A DNA stretch of 6,482 nucleotides from an uncultured Bacillota bacterium (GTDB lineage: Bacteria > Bacillota_I > Bacilli_A > Erysipelotrichales > Erysipelotrichaceae): the NCBI GenBank assembly GCA_946619805.1, contig CAMOMM010000056.1, positions 1-6,482 of the forward strand. The letters run 5' to 3'. This document shows positions 1 through 6,321 of this stretch, piece by piece. The translations under genes and the position numbers were made by a program. The notes beneath the pieces were generated by a model. That model saw only the letters and a program-made list of their open reading frames with translations, searched no databases and had not been told where the DNA came from. Positions within the stretch are counted from its first letter, which is position 1. Each line of letters begins with the position of its first letter.

Positions 1-1
1 C

Positions 2-307
2 TCAAGCAGCTTCGCCAATGCAGGTGTTCCGGCCTGTACATTTGCCAGACTGAATCCTCGCGGCGGTGCTCAGATCCACAACCATCATGACAACATGGAT
101 CATCTGGATCCTGATTCATTCATGATTACCCTTAATTTCGTGGCAAAGTTCGCTGATCAGATTGCCAACGCCGCTGTTAACCCTATCCCTCGCCGCTTCG
201 CTGATAAGGTCAGCAAGCGCATGGAAGAAATGAAGAAGTTCATGGCTGACAGAAACGAAGAAAAACCTGAAAAGGGCAAAAAGAAAGAAAAAGAAGAAAA
301 GAAATAA
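2..307 (+). CDS. M28-family zinc peptidase, C-terminal end only (5' cut by window)
   Basis: The reading frame is open from the window edge and ends at TAA 305-307, giving the last 101 residues. It carries the C-terminal signature of M28 (aminopeptidase Y/S-like) metallopeptidases: a GVPACTF strand, then GGAQIHNHHDNMDHLD. In this family the His of the I-H-x-x-x-D element (fragment residue 25) is the last ligand of the two-zinc site, and the following helix (SFMITLNFVAKFADQI) closes the catalytic domain. An internal ATG at 95 is not the start, because family homology extends upstream of it. After the domain comes an unusual tail of about 35 residues, very rich in Lys and Glu and ending EKEEKK, probably disordered. 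The substrate and any signal peptide lie outside the window. The family call is confident from the motif; the specific activity is unknown. A terminator follows immediately. Confidence 0.82.
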   Translation, partial: SSSFANAGVPACTFARLNPRGGAQIHNHHDNMDHLDPDSFMITLNFVAKFADQIANAAVNPIPRRFADKVSKRMEEMKKFMADRNEEKPEKGKKKEKEEKK

Positions 308-315
308 ACAGACAG

Positions 316-342
316 ACCTTTCCTAGCGGAAAGGTTTTGTTT
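316..342 (+). terminator. Rho-independent terminator of the M28 peptidase gene
   Basis: There is a perfect 8-bp stem, ACCTTTCC (316-323) with GGAAAGGT (328-335), and a TAGC tetraloop. It is followed by a T-rich run, TTTTGTTT. It starts 9 bases after the stop codon, so the upstream gene ends its transcript here. Confidence 0.88.
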
Positions 343-367
343 ACAATGTGTTGGCCACTATGACATG

Positions 368-376
368 TGCTATAAT
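368..376 (+). promoter_or_regulatory. Extended -10 promoter of the CotH/CWB2 gene
   Basis: TGCTATAAT is a perfect consensus -10 (371-376) with the TG extension at 368-369. No good -35 sits at 16-18 bases upstream; TTGGCC at 351-356 is too close. This is consistent with an extended -10 promoter that does not need one. Predicted transcription start is near 383, giving a leader of about 28 bases that contains the Shine-Dalgarno GGAGGT (398-403), 7 bases before the ATG. Confidence 0.7.
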
Positions 377-410
377 TGATGTGTAGATTATATGACCGGA
401 GGTCTAACTT

Positions 411-3308
411 ATGAAAAAGAAAATAATAATCATCCTGTCCGTTCTTTTACGGTTCTGCAGTCTGTCTGCAACAGTTTTTAAAGCTGATGAACAGCCTGCA
501 ATTGAGCGGAAGATGGCTTCTGATTATCAGCACCTTAATCTCAGAACAGAAGCTGAAGAAGCCAAGGAAGCTTACTATACCGTAAACGGAGAGAAGATCG
601 AAGCTGAGTATAGTTATGATGATGCCTGGCAGGCTTACATAGAAATGCCTGACGAGTGGTTTGACAAAGACCTTACCATTGAGCTTTATGTCAGTGATGA
701 GAAAGTTGCCGAAACAACCGCAAATCTACCGGCTTTGCCAGTTACAAAACCTACCCCGCCTATTGAAGCAGTAATCGCTGTTTCAGAAGAAACAGAGCTG
801 GTTTTCCATCCTCAGCAGGGAAGAACCAGACTGTACTACTTCTTCCCAGCCGGTACTGACCTGTCCAATATCATTTTCCGTTATGAAGAAACTGTAACTG
901 ATGTCACGGTAAAAAGTCCGTTCAGTGATACTGAAGCAATTACATTGACTTCTGATACTCCTGCAGACATTACTCCATTGCGGGGAGTAATCAACTGCAA
1001 TGCTGATTTTCTGGAATTCAGTTATACCGTTTCCGGTAAAGCTGAAAAAGCCATTGTAGGCATCATGGTTTCCAAAAACGTGGAATCCGCATTCTTCACC
1101 AGTAAGGATCCGGTAAACAAAGGCCGTGCCTACATTGAATCCGACCCTGATCATAACCGGAAAGCAGCCGGTTCTCTCCAGATGTTCAACTCTGAACTGA
1201 AGGAAGTATATTCAGGTGCTGTCTCAGCCATTAAGGGCAGAGGCAATACGACCTGGGGTGGCTTTAATCCGAAGAAGCCGTATCAGATAAAGCTTGATAA
1301 GAAAGCTGACCTGCTTGATCCAAAAGACGGCAAGCAGAAAGCCAAAAAATGGCTGTTACTGTCAGAGCCGTTTGATTCCACGCAGCTTCATAATTCAGTA
1401 TCATATGATTTTGCATATGAAATGGGATTAACGAATACTCCGGAAGGTAAAACGGTTGATTTATATTATGATGGTGAATACCGCGGTTCCTATTATCTGT
1501 GTGAAAAGAATGAAATAGGTGAAGGACGCGTTGAAATCAATGATCTGGAAAAAGACATTGAAGATGCCAATCCGGATGTTGACTTTGAGGAACTTCCGGT
1601 CGTTATGACTAAAAACAAATACGGCCGTGATGTTCAGTATGTAGACGGAATTACCGATCCTGAAAACATTACCGGTGGATATCTGCTGGAAATAGACCAT
1701 GTCTTCTATCATTCCGAAAAGAGCTGGTTTGTAGCCAGAGGCCCTCGCTTCGTTTCCAAACAGCCGGAATACCTTTCAAAAACTGCCATGGAATACATCA
1801 GTGATTTCATGGAAAATGTCATGTCATATATCTATGACGGCAAGACAAATCTCAAGAATGTTAATAATATCTTTGATGTCATTGACCGTGATTCATTTGT
1901 CAGATACTTCATGTTAATGCAGTTGAACAAGAACAATGATACATATACTTCTTCTACTTTCGTATATAAACCGGAAAATGAAGATAAGCTGTATGCCGGT
2001 CCTGTCTGGGACTGTGATACCTCATTAGGAGTAAGAGTTGAAACTGATTCCGACGTTGTTAATCCGGAAGATAACAGCTATTCACCAGAAGGATGGCTGG
2101 TCAGAGGACTTGGTAAAAAGCTCGTGCAAAACAGTGACTTCCAGAAAGCAATTTATGAGTACTACAATAAGGAAATGCGCAGTCTCATAGATGAAATAAT
2201 CTTCAGCAAAGATACAGCTGATACCTGGTATCAGAAAGCCAAGTGGATCGAACAGTCTGTAGACATGAACTACACCCTGCACGAATTCAACACGGCTACC
2301 GGCATCATGCTGACCAGGGACTGTTACTGGCAGAATATCACCTATATGTTCAACTGGATCAAAGAAAGAGTTGACTGGCTTGACAGAGCACTGCTGACTC
2401 CGGACATCAACAGAATATATGGCAATAACAGATACGACACTGCCATTAAGATTGCAGAAAAACTGAAGACATTACGCGGTGTAACATCATTTGACACCTT
2501 CATTCTGGCAGATGGCCAGAACTTCCCTGACGCTTTATGTTCAGCATATCTGGCCAACAGCCTTAATGCTCCAATCATGCTGATCAATGATAAGAACGCC
2601 GACAAGATAACTGAATACATCAATGCCAACATTGCTGAAAACGGCAAGGTTCTGGTACTTGGCGGAGTGAACGCTGTCAGTGAAGATCTGTTAAAACCTA
2701 TCAAAGCCGAAACCACCAGAATCAGCGGCGCTACCCGTTATGAAACCAACATGCAGATCCTTGACGCAATCGAAGGTGAAATAACAGATCTGCTGGTATG
2801 TACCGGCAACAGCTATGCCGACTCCTTAAGTGCATCTGCCGTAGATATCCCTATTCTGTTGGTCAAGGATACACTTACCCAACAGCAGACAGAATATCTG
2901 GAAAAAGCCAATCTGGAAAACATCTACATCATCGGCGGAACCCGGGCGGTAAATTCTAACGTTGAAAAACGGTTACGGAAATACGGCAAGGTTACCAGAG
3001 TATTCGGAGCCAACCGCTTTGAGACATCGCTGAATGTTGCCAGAGAGTTCTTCGAAGATGCTGACAATGCCGTAGTATCATATTCACATAACTTCCCTGA
3101 TGGCTTATGCGGTGGAACCTTAGCCAATGCCTTAGGCTCACCTGTACTGTTAGGAAGAACCAATGATACCGTTCTGGTCAAACCATTCTTCACAGAGAAT
3201 GCAATCATAAAAACAACCGTACTTGGCGGTGAACGGCTGATTGACAACAACAGTGTACTTAAACTGTTTGATACGATCATAAAGCCAACCATTAAGGTCA
3301 ACAAATAG
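411..3308 (+). CDS. Secreted CotH-family kinase-like protein with three C-terminal CWB2 cell-wall-binding repeats
   Basis: The protein has 965 residues, and the ATG is fixed by GGAGGT 7 bases upstream. Residues 1-25 form a signal peptide (KKK, then IIIILSVLL), with an odd Arg14 in the hydrophobic part; cleavage is probably near residues 19-25. Residues 30-235 are an uncharacterised, beta-rich region. Residues about 238-660 match CotH kinases: RGNTTW (277-282), IKLDKK (293-298, Lys294 a candidate nucleotide-binding Lys), KKWLLL (312-317), YDGEYRGSYYLCE (353-365), NKNND (506-510) and GPVWDCD (530-536). The acidic residues D510, D534 and D536 fit the family's metal-binding and catalytic positions. 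Three CWB2 repeats follow, starting RIYGNNRYDT (668), RISGATRYET (770) and RVFGANRFET (863), each ending in a GG-containing strand. CWB2 triplets anchor proteins non-covalently to secondary wall polymers in Clostridioides difficile. CotH of Bacillus phosphorylates spore-coat proteins; here the substrate is unknown and the location is inferred to be the outer wall. It is monocistronic, with its own promoter and terminator. Confidence 0.92.
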   Translation: MKKKIIIILSVLLRFCSLSATVFKADEQPAIERKMASDYQHLNLRTEAEEAKEAYYTVNGEKIEAEYSYDDAWQAYIEMPDEWFDKDLTIELYVSDEKVAETTANLPALPVTKPTPPIEAVIAVSEETELVFHPQQGRTRLYYFFPAGTDLSNIIFRYEETVTDVTVKSPFSDTEAITLTSDTPADITPLRGVINCNADFLEFSYTVSGKAEKAIVGIMVSKNVESAFFTSKDPVNKGRAYIESDPDHNRKAAGSLQMFNSELKEVYSGAVSAIKGRGNTTWGGFNPKKPYQIKLDKKADLLDPKDGKQKAKKWLLLSEPFDSTQLHNSVSYDFAYEMGLTNTPEGKTVDLYYDGEYRGSYYLCEKNEIGEGRVEINDLEKDIEDANPDVDFEELPVVMTKNKYGRDVQYVDGITDPENITGGYLLEIDHVFYHSEKSWFVARGPRFVSKQPEYLSKTAMEYISDFMENVMSYIYDGKTNLKNVNNIFDVIDRDSFVRYFMLMQLNKNNDTYTSSTFVYKPENEDKLYAGPVWDCDTSLGVRVETDSDVVNPEDNSYSPEGWLVRGLGKKLVQNSDFQKAIYEYYNKEMRSLIDEIIFSKDTADTWYQKAKWIEQSVDMNYTLHEFNTATGIMLTRDCYWQNITYMFNWIKERVDWLDRALLTPDINRIYGNNRYDTAIKIAEKLKTLRGVTSFDTFILADGQNFPDALCSAYLANSLNAPIMLINDKNADKITEYINANIAENGKVLVLGGVNAVSEDLLKPIKAETTRISGATRYETNMQILDAIEGEITDLLVCTGNSYADSLSASAVDIPILLVKDTLTQQQTEYLEKANLENIYIIGGTRAVNSNVEKRLRKYGKVTRVFGANRFETSLNVAREFFEDADNAVVSYSHNFPDGLCGGTLANALGSPVLLGRTNDTVLVKPFFTENAIIKTTVLGGERLIDNNSVLKLFDTIIKPTIKVNK

Positions 3309-3317
3309 AACAGACAG

Positions 3318-3356
3318 AAAACGCTGTCAGAACCAAGCTGACAGCGTTTTTTATTT
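3318..3356 (+). terminator. Rho-independent terminator between convergent CotH/CWB2 and MATE genes
   Basis: A 13-bp perfect stem pairs AAAACGCTGTCAG (3318-3330) with CTGACAGCGTTTT (3338-3350) around a 7-base loop. A T-run, TTTTTTATTT, continues on the plus strand. It lies 9 bases after the CotH/CWB2 stop. Because the stem ends in A/T tracts, it can also serve the convergent MATE gene, though the minus-strand T tract is only four bases before it is interrupted. Confidence 0.92.
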
Positions 3357-3364
3357 GATAAGCA

Positions 3365-4720
3365 TTATGTACGCAGATGATTTTCCAAAGTCCATTTGGA
3401 GAAGCGGAAGTACAGGAATGCTGCAATTCCGGCAAATACATAGCCTATGCAGTTCGCTACATAGATATCCACTACATTGAATCTTAGCTTAAAGGCAATT
3501 GTCACATACAGATAGCGGATAATTACCTGAGTTACTACCGCAATGATTAACGGGAAGCGGACATTGCCTGCCCCGCGGCATACCCCGTTATAGATATGTG
3601 ACCAGCCAATGAATACTGTACTGAATACGGTAAATCTGACCATTTCCACCCCATAGCGAATGACTTCCGGGTCCTTATTGAACATTGCCACCAGCTGAGG
3701 AGCAAAGATGAAGGTCAGCCGGGATAACGACAGCGAAACAATATTGGACAGCCTGAGGCAGTATTTCAGACCGTCTCTGACACGGTCATACTTACCTGCT
3801 CCATAGTTCTGCCCCACATAACTGGTAGTGACGGTTGTAAAGGCATGAAGCGGAACCTGAGCATAACCGGTGACACGCTGTGCTACTCCAAGACCGGCGA
3901 TTATCTCATTACTGAAGAGATTGGTATATGACTGTACCGTGGCACCGGCCATTGCGATAAGGGTATTCTGAATACCTGCCGGTACACCTAAGCGGCATAT
4001 TTCTCCAACAAGCTTCCAGTTCATCTTCAGCTGATTCAGTTTCACTTTCAATATCGGATTAACTACCATCAGTCTGACACACAGAATATCAACTATGAAC
4101 TGACTGATAATGGTAGCCAGAGCAGTACCAATAACGTTCATATGGAATACCCTGACGAAAATAACACCAAGTATCAGATTTATGATGCTGGAAAGGATCA
4201 GATAATAAAGCGGGTGCTTGGAATCACCGATTGAACGGAAGATATAGAAACACATGTTGTACATGAACACTGCCATGTTGCCAATCAGGTAGACTCTTAA
4301 ATAACTATAAGCAATCGGATAGAGTGTTTCATTGATGTTAATCAGTCTCATCATTAAGCCAACAGTTGCTTCTGACATGATGGTAAGCAGAATTCCACCG
4401 AAAAATGACAGCAGCAGAGAAGTATCAACCGCTTCTTTCAGTCTGTCCTGTTTTCTGGCCCCGTAGGCATGTGATACCACAATGCCGGATCCTAAACCAA
4501 TACCACCAAAGAAGAAAGTAAAAATATTGGTTATGACACTGCAGGCGCTGACAGCGCTCAGTGCTTCCTTGGAAACGTAGTTGCCGACAATCAGCTGATT
4601 GGTCAGAGAATAGAACTGCTGAAAAATGCTTGCCAGCAATACCGGCCAGATGAAATGCATGATCCGTTCTCCTACCGTACCTTCAGTCAGATCCAGCTCC
4701 TTTTTGTTATCAGCTGCCAT
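3365..4720 (-). CDS. MATE-family multidrug/cation efflux transporter (NorM/MepA-like)
   Basis: The protein has 451 residues, the usual size for the multidrug and toxin extrusion family, which exports drugs or metabolites from the cytoplasmic membrane using a Na+ or H+ gradient. The sequence is hydrophobic throughout, consistent with 12 helices in two MatE halves. Half one has LTEGTVGERI (11-20), FIWPVLLASIFQQFYSL (23-39), the FFFGGIGLGSGIVVSHAYGA stretch (69-88) and FRSIGDSKHP (161-170). Half two has RLGVPAGIQN (243-252), YVGQNYGAGK (301-310) and CRGAGNVRFP (381-390). I chose ATG 4720 over an in-frame GTG at 4738. The ATG is preceded by AAAGGCAGGG at 5-10 bases, whereas the GTG has no ribosome site and sits about at the predicted transcription start. 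Substrate cannot be read from sequence. The gene converges on the CotH/CWB2 gene and is separated from the upstream minus-strand operon by a terminator. Confidence 0.94.
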   Translation of the reverse strand: MAADNKKELDLTEGTVGERIMHFIWPVLLASIFQQFYSLTNQLIVGNYVSKEALSAVSACSVITNIFTFFFGGIGLGSGIVVSHAYGARKQDRLKEAVDTSLLLSFFGGILLTIMSEATVGLMMRLININETLYPIAYSYLRVYLIGNMAVFMYNMCFYIFRSIGDSKHPLYYLILSSIINLILGVIFVRVFHMNVIGTALATIISQFIVDILCVRLMVVNPILKVKLNQLKMNWKLVGEICRLGVPAGIQNTLIAMAGATVQSYTNLFSNEIIAGLGVAQRVTGYAQVPLHAFTTVTTSYVGQNYGAGKYDRVRDGLKYCLRLSNIVSLSLSRLTFIFAPQLVAMFNKDPEVIRYGVEMVRFTVFSTVFIGWSHIYNGVCRGAGNVRFPLIIAVVTQVIIRYLYVTIAFKLRFNVVDIYVANCIGYVFAGIAAFLYFRFSKWTLENHLRT

Positions 4721-4725
4721 ATATA

Positions 4726-4735
4726 CCCTGCCTTT
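4726..4735 (-). promoter_or_regulatory. Ribosome binding site that fixes the MATE start
   Basis: Read on the minus strand, AAAGGCAGGG precedes ATG 4720, with the AGGG part 5 bases and the AAAGG part 10 bases away. Neither motif is placed to serve the alternative GTG at 4738, since both lie downstream of it. This supports the shorter 451-residue protein. Confidence 0.6.
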
Positions 4736-4742
4736 CACTCAT

Positions 4743-4751
4743 ATTTTATCA
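4743..4751 (-). promoter_or_regulatory. Putative extended -10 promoter of the MATE gene
   Basis: Read on the minus strand, TGATAAAAT gives a -10 hexamer TAAAAT (5 of 6 to consensus) with an upstream TG. No recognisable -35 is present, since that place is occupied by the preceding terminator arm. The predicted transcription start is near 4736, leaving a leader of about 16 bases. Confidence 0.5.
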
Positions 4752-4754
4752 TTC

Positions 4755-4799
4755 AAAAACACCGGATTCATATGTTTTACCTTTGTTTCCGGTGTTTTT
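4755..4799 (-). terminator. Long-looped dyad terminator of the upstream two-gene operon
   Basis: Perfect 12-base arms (AAAAACACCGGA at 4755-4766 and its complement at 4788-4799) enclose a 21-base loop. On the minus strand the stem ends in GTGTTTTTGAAT, a terminator tail. It lies 35 bases beyond the stop of the 317-residue gene and just before the MATE promoter. The arms end in T-runs on both strands, so it could act in either direction. The loop is longer than usual for a terminator. Confidence 0.72.
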
Positions 4800-4833
4800 C
4801 CATTCTTCCTCGCCTTTCAGGATATGGATTCCA

Positions 4834-5787
4834 TTATTCTGCTTCGTTTTCCTGATTGTGCAGTCTGTTTTCCCTTTCATGTTCCTTTTTATATAACTCA
4901 TAGTGGAATCTATAAAATGACTTAACATCAGGATTATTATTCCTGATATAATCAGCAAGTTCTTTTCGCGCTTCAGGTCTTCTGATGAAAAGCAGAATAT
5001 AAAATATATGCAGCCTTGGCTTGTTATACTGTTCCAGCAGCTTTATCAGATCGCTGTCAATTTCTGAATTTATATCTGCGATCGGTTCTCTGTCAACGGA
5101 TTCATCTGAGAACCATTCATCAAGATTTGTATAACTCTTCTTTTCTTCATCAAATGTCATTCTGATTGGGATGTTATCCTGACCATCATAAAAGGCTATC
5201 TCCCAATAGTCGATTTTAAGCCTGAAGCCATTATCGAGAATCACCTGAATGCCATCATAAGGATGCATTATCTGGCCTTTTATAAAGTCCTTATCTGCTT
5301 CATTGGTTAATTCATTAATTACAATCTTTTGAACTTTTGAATCAATCCGCTCTTTAAAAAGAATTGTCCCATCCTTTTCCTCTTTGTCACTGTATTCCGG
5401 TTCTTTTTCGTAATAACCGACACCTAAAGAACTTGGGGTAAGATCATCCTTGTTCTTAATCACCAGTACACTGTCATCTTCAAACAGGATATGAATAACA
5501 TCATAAACAGTTGCACGGAGAAACAGAACGTCGTACTCATCAGAACTTAACTCATCCGGAAAATCTTCCAAAACCACAGACCATTTTGCAGGCTTACTAT
5601 AACCATTTGCGATAAGGTTGTTATACAAATCGAGAAAATGATGTTCTTTGTGACCACTTCTCTTAAGTCCTTCAGGTATACCAATGCATTTTATGTCCTT
5701 AATGGTTTTACCAGTAATGGGTATGCTGGCAAAAAAGGCTTCTATATCCCCTTTTTCACAAATAACTCTGACATCTTTGTCTGGCAT
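4834..5787 (-). CDS. Unrecognised acidic soluble protein, 317 residues
   Basis: I do not recognise a family. The start is well set: AGGAG (5796-5800) lies 8 bases before the ATG at 5787. There is no signal peptide and no convincing membrane helix; a short hydrophobic stretch at 260-268 (HIFYILLFI) is bounded by charged residues. The composition is strongly acidic. The first about 200 residues look beta-rich, with two similar strand pairs, YDVIHILFEDDSVLVI (95-110) and YDGIQVILDNGFRLKI (177-192). Residues 243-306 look helical, and the last 20 are highly charged. The protein is probably cytoplasmic. It follows a small membrane-protein gene by 33 bases on the same strand and is closed by the dyad terminator, so the two are likely co-transcribed. 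The region is more AT-rich than the genes to its left. No enzymatic motif is visible. It is a real gene on the basis of length, ribosome site and codon structure. Confidence 0.8.
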   Translation of the reverse strand: MPDKDVRVICEKGDIEAFFASIPITGKTIKDIKCIGIPEGLKRSGHKEHHFLDLYNNLIANGYSKPAKWSVVLEDFPDELSSDEYDVLFLRATVYDVIHILFEDDSVLVIKNKDDLTPSSLGVGYYEKEPEYSDKEEKDGTILFKERIDSKVQKIVINELTNEADKDFIKGQIMHPYDGIQVILDNGFRLKIDYWEIAFYDGQDNIPIRMTFDEEKKSYTNLDEWFSDESVDREPIADINSEIDSDLIKLLEQYNKPRLHIFYILLFIRRPEARKELADYIRNNNPDVKSFYRFHYELYKKEHERENRLHNQENEAE

Positions 5788-5820
5788 AATCTTTTCTCCT
5801 TATTCCTAATAATTATTTTT

Positions 5821-6171
5821 TTAGCACTTTTTCTTTTTGTTTCTATAACAATCCATGACAAAACATACGACAATAATACCAGAATATATCACCAGCCATA
5901 ATACAAACCAATTGCTATAGAGAGCATTACCTCTTTTAGGATCAATGTATTCAGTTTTAAATAACTGCGCCAGTATAAACGACATAATATATCCAAAAGA
6001 TGTTCCAGTCATTGTTATTTGGCAGTTAAACATAACAGTCAGTATTATTCCCAATATTGCTGGCAACAACGCTATTATAGGAGCGTCATGGGATTTATAT
6101 AATTCAATCAAACCAAATCGCACTGATATGAAGGAAACAATCAGTATGATTATAAAAATTGACTTCTTCAT
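5821..6171 (-). CDS. Unrecognised small membrane protein, 116 residues, four predicted helices
   Basis: The protein starts MKKSIFIIILIVSF and shows hydrophobic segments near 4-22, 31-50, 54-71 and 88-107. A short polar loop (residues 72-87, including YIDPKRGNA) precedes the last helix, and the tail is basic (NKKKKC). I do not recognise the family. The ATG at 6171 is preferred over an in-frame ATG at 6198 because GGAG (6181-6184) lies 9 bases before it, and the longer version would put charged residues (MRFRVEF) before a normal membrane-protein N-terminus. A good -10 box lies at 6219-6224. The 317-residue gene follows after 33 bases with its own ribosome site, suggesting a two-gene operon. A pairing of membrane partner and soluble partner is possible but is only inference. 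Confidence 0.72.
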   Translation of the reverse strand: MKKSIFIIILIVSFISVRFGLIELYKSHDAPIIALLPAILGIILTVMFNCQITMTGTSFGYIMSFILAQLFKTEYIDPKRGNALYSNWFVLWLVIYSGIIVVCFVMDCYRNKKKKC

Positions 6172-6180
6172 AAATACAAA

Positions 6181-6187
6181 CTCCACT
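6181..6187 (-). promoter_or_regulatory. Ribosome binding site that fixes the small membrane-protein start
   Basis: Read on the minus strand, AGTGGAG lies 9 bases before ATG 6171. The upstream in-frame ATG at 6198 overlaps a palindrome and has no purine-rich site before it, so 6171 is the better start. Confidence 0.6.
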
Positions 6188-6193
6188 CTAAAG

Positions 6194-6207
6194 CGCATAT
6201 TTATGCG
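6194..6207. repeat. Small inverted repeat in the operon leader, possible operator
   Basis: CGCATA (6194-6199) and TATGCG (6202-6207) are perfect 6-base arms around TT. The dyad lies between the predicted -10 box and the ribosome site of the minus-strand operon, roughly 5-18 bases past the predicted transcription start. That is a common place for a repressor site or a short 5' hairpin. Chance occurrence in AT-rich DNA is possible. Confidence 0.35.
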
Positions 6208-6218
6208 ATACCATAATC

Positions 6219-6224
6219 ATTATA
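6219..6224 (-). promoter_or_regulatory. Putative -10 box of the two-gene minus-strand operon
   Basis: Read on the minus strand there is a perfect TATAAT. The predicted start is near 6212. No strong -35 is found; the nearest, TTTACT, would need a 19-base spacer. The surrounding run is AT-rich, so a chance match is possible, but the position suits the first gene of the operon. Confidence 0.45.
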
Positions 6225-6321
6225 TATTATCCAAGTACAAAGAAGTAAAAATATGAAGTCAAAATCCATACAGCAAACTCCATGATAAGTAATATTGCAG
6301 ATTTTGAGTTCCTTTGAATAA

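Noticed and set aside
394..404. GACC-GGA-GGTC dyad over the CotH/CWB2 ribosome site, as a possible riboregulator
   Set aside because: Four base pairs around a three-base loop are too weak to hide the ribosome site stably; most likely chance.
2342..3304. Long open frames on the minus strand opposite the CWB2 repeats (2342-2716 and 2924-3304), and similar ones at 783-1154, 1461-1712 and 2082-2282
   Set aside because: They lie wholly within the well-supported CotH/CWB2 gene, have no ribosome sites of note and encode low-complexity Ser/Leu-rich products typical of antisense shadows.
4721..4738. Longer MATE reading with a GTG start at 4738
   Set aside because: There is no ribosome site before the GTG, and the predicted transcription start falls on it; ATG 4720 has purine-rich sites at suitable distances.
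4626..4958. Open frames on both strands across the terminator and promoter at about 4740-4830
   Set aside because: They overlap the MATE start, the dyad terminator and the end of the 317-residue gene, and their products have no recognisable features.
6172..6198. Longer form of the small membrane protein starting at ATG 6198
   Set aside because: The ATG lies inside a palindrome with no Shine-Dalgarno before it; GGAG is correctly placed for ATG 6171, which gives a normal membrane-protein N-terminus.
5638..6256. Plus-strand open frames at 5638-5901 and 5945-6256
   Set aside because: They run antisense across the two operon genes, whose minus-strand frames have good ribosome sites and sensible protein features.
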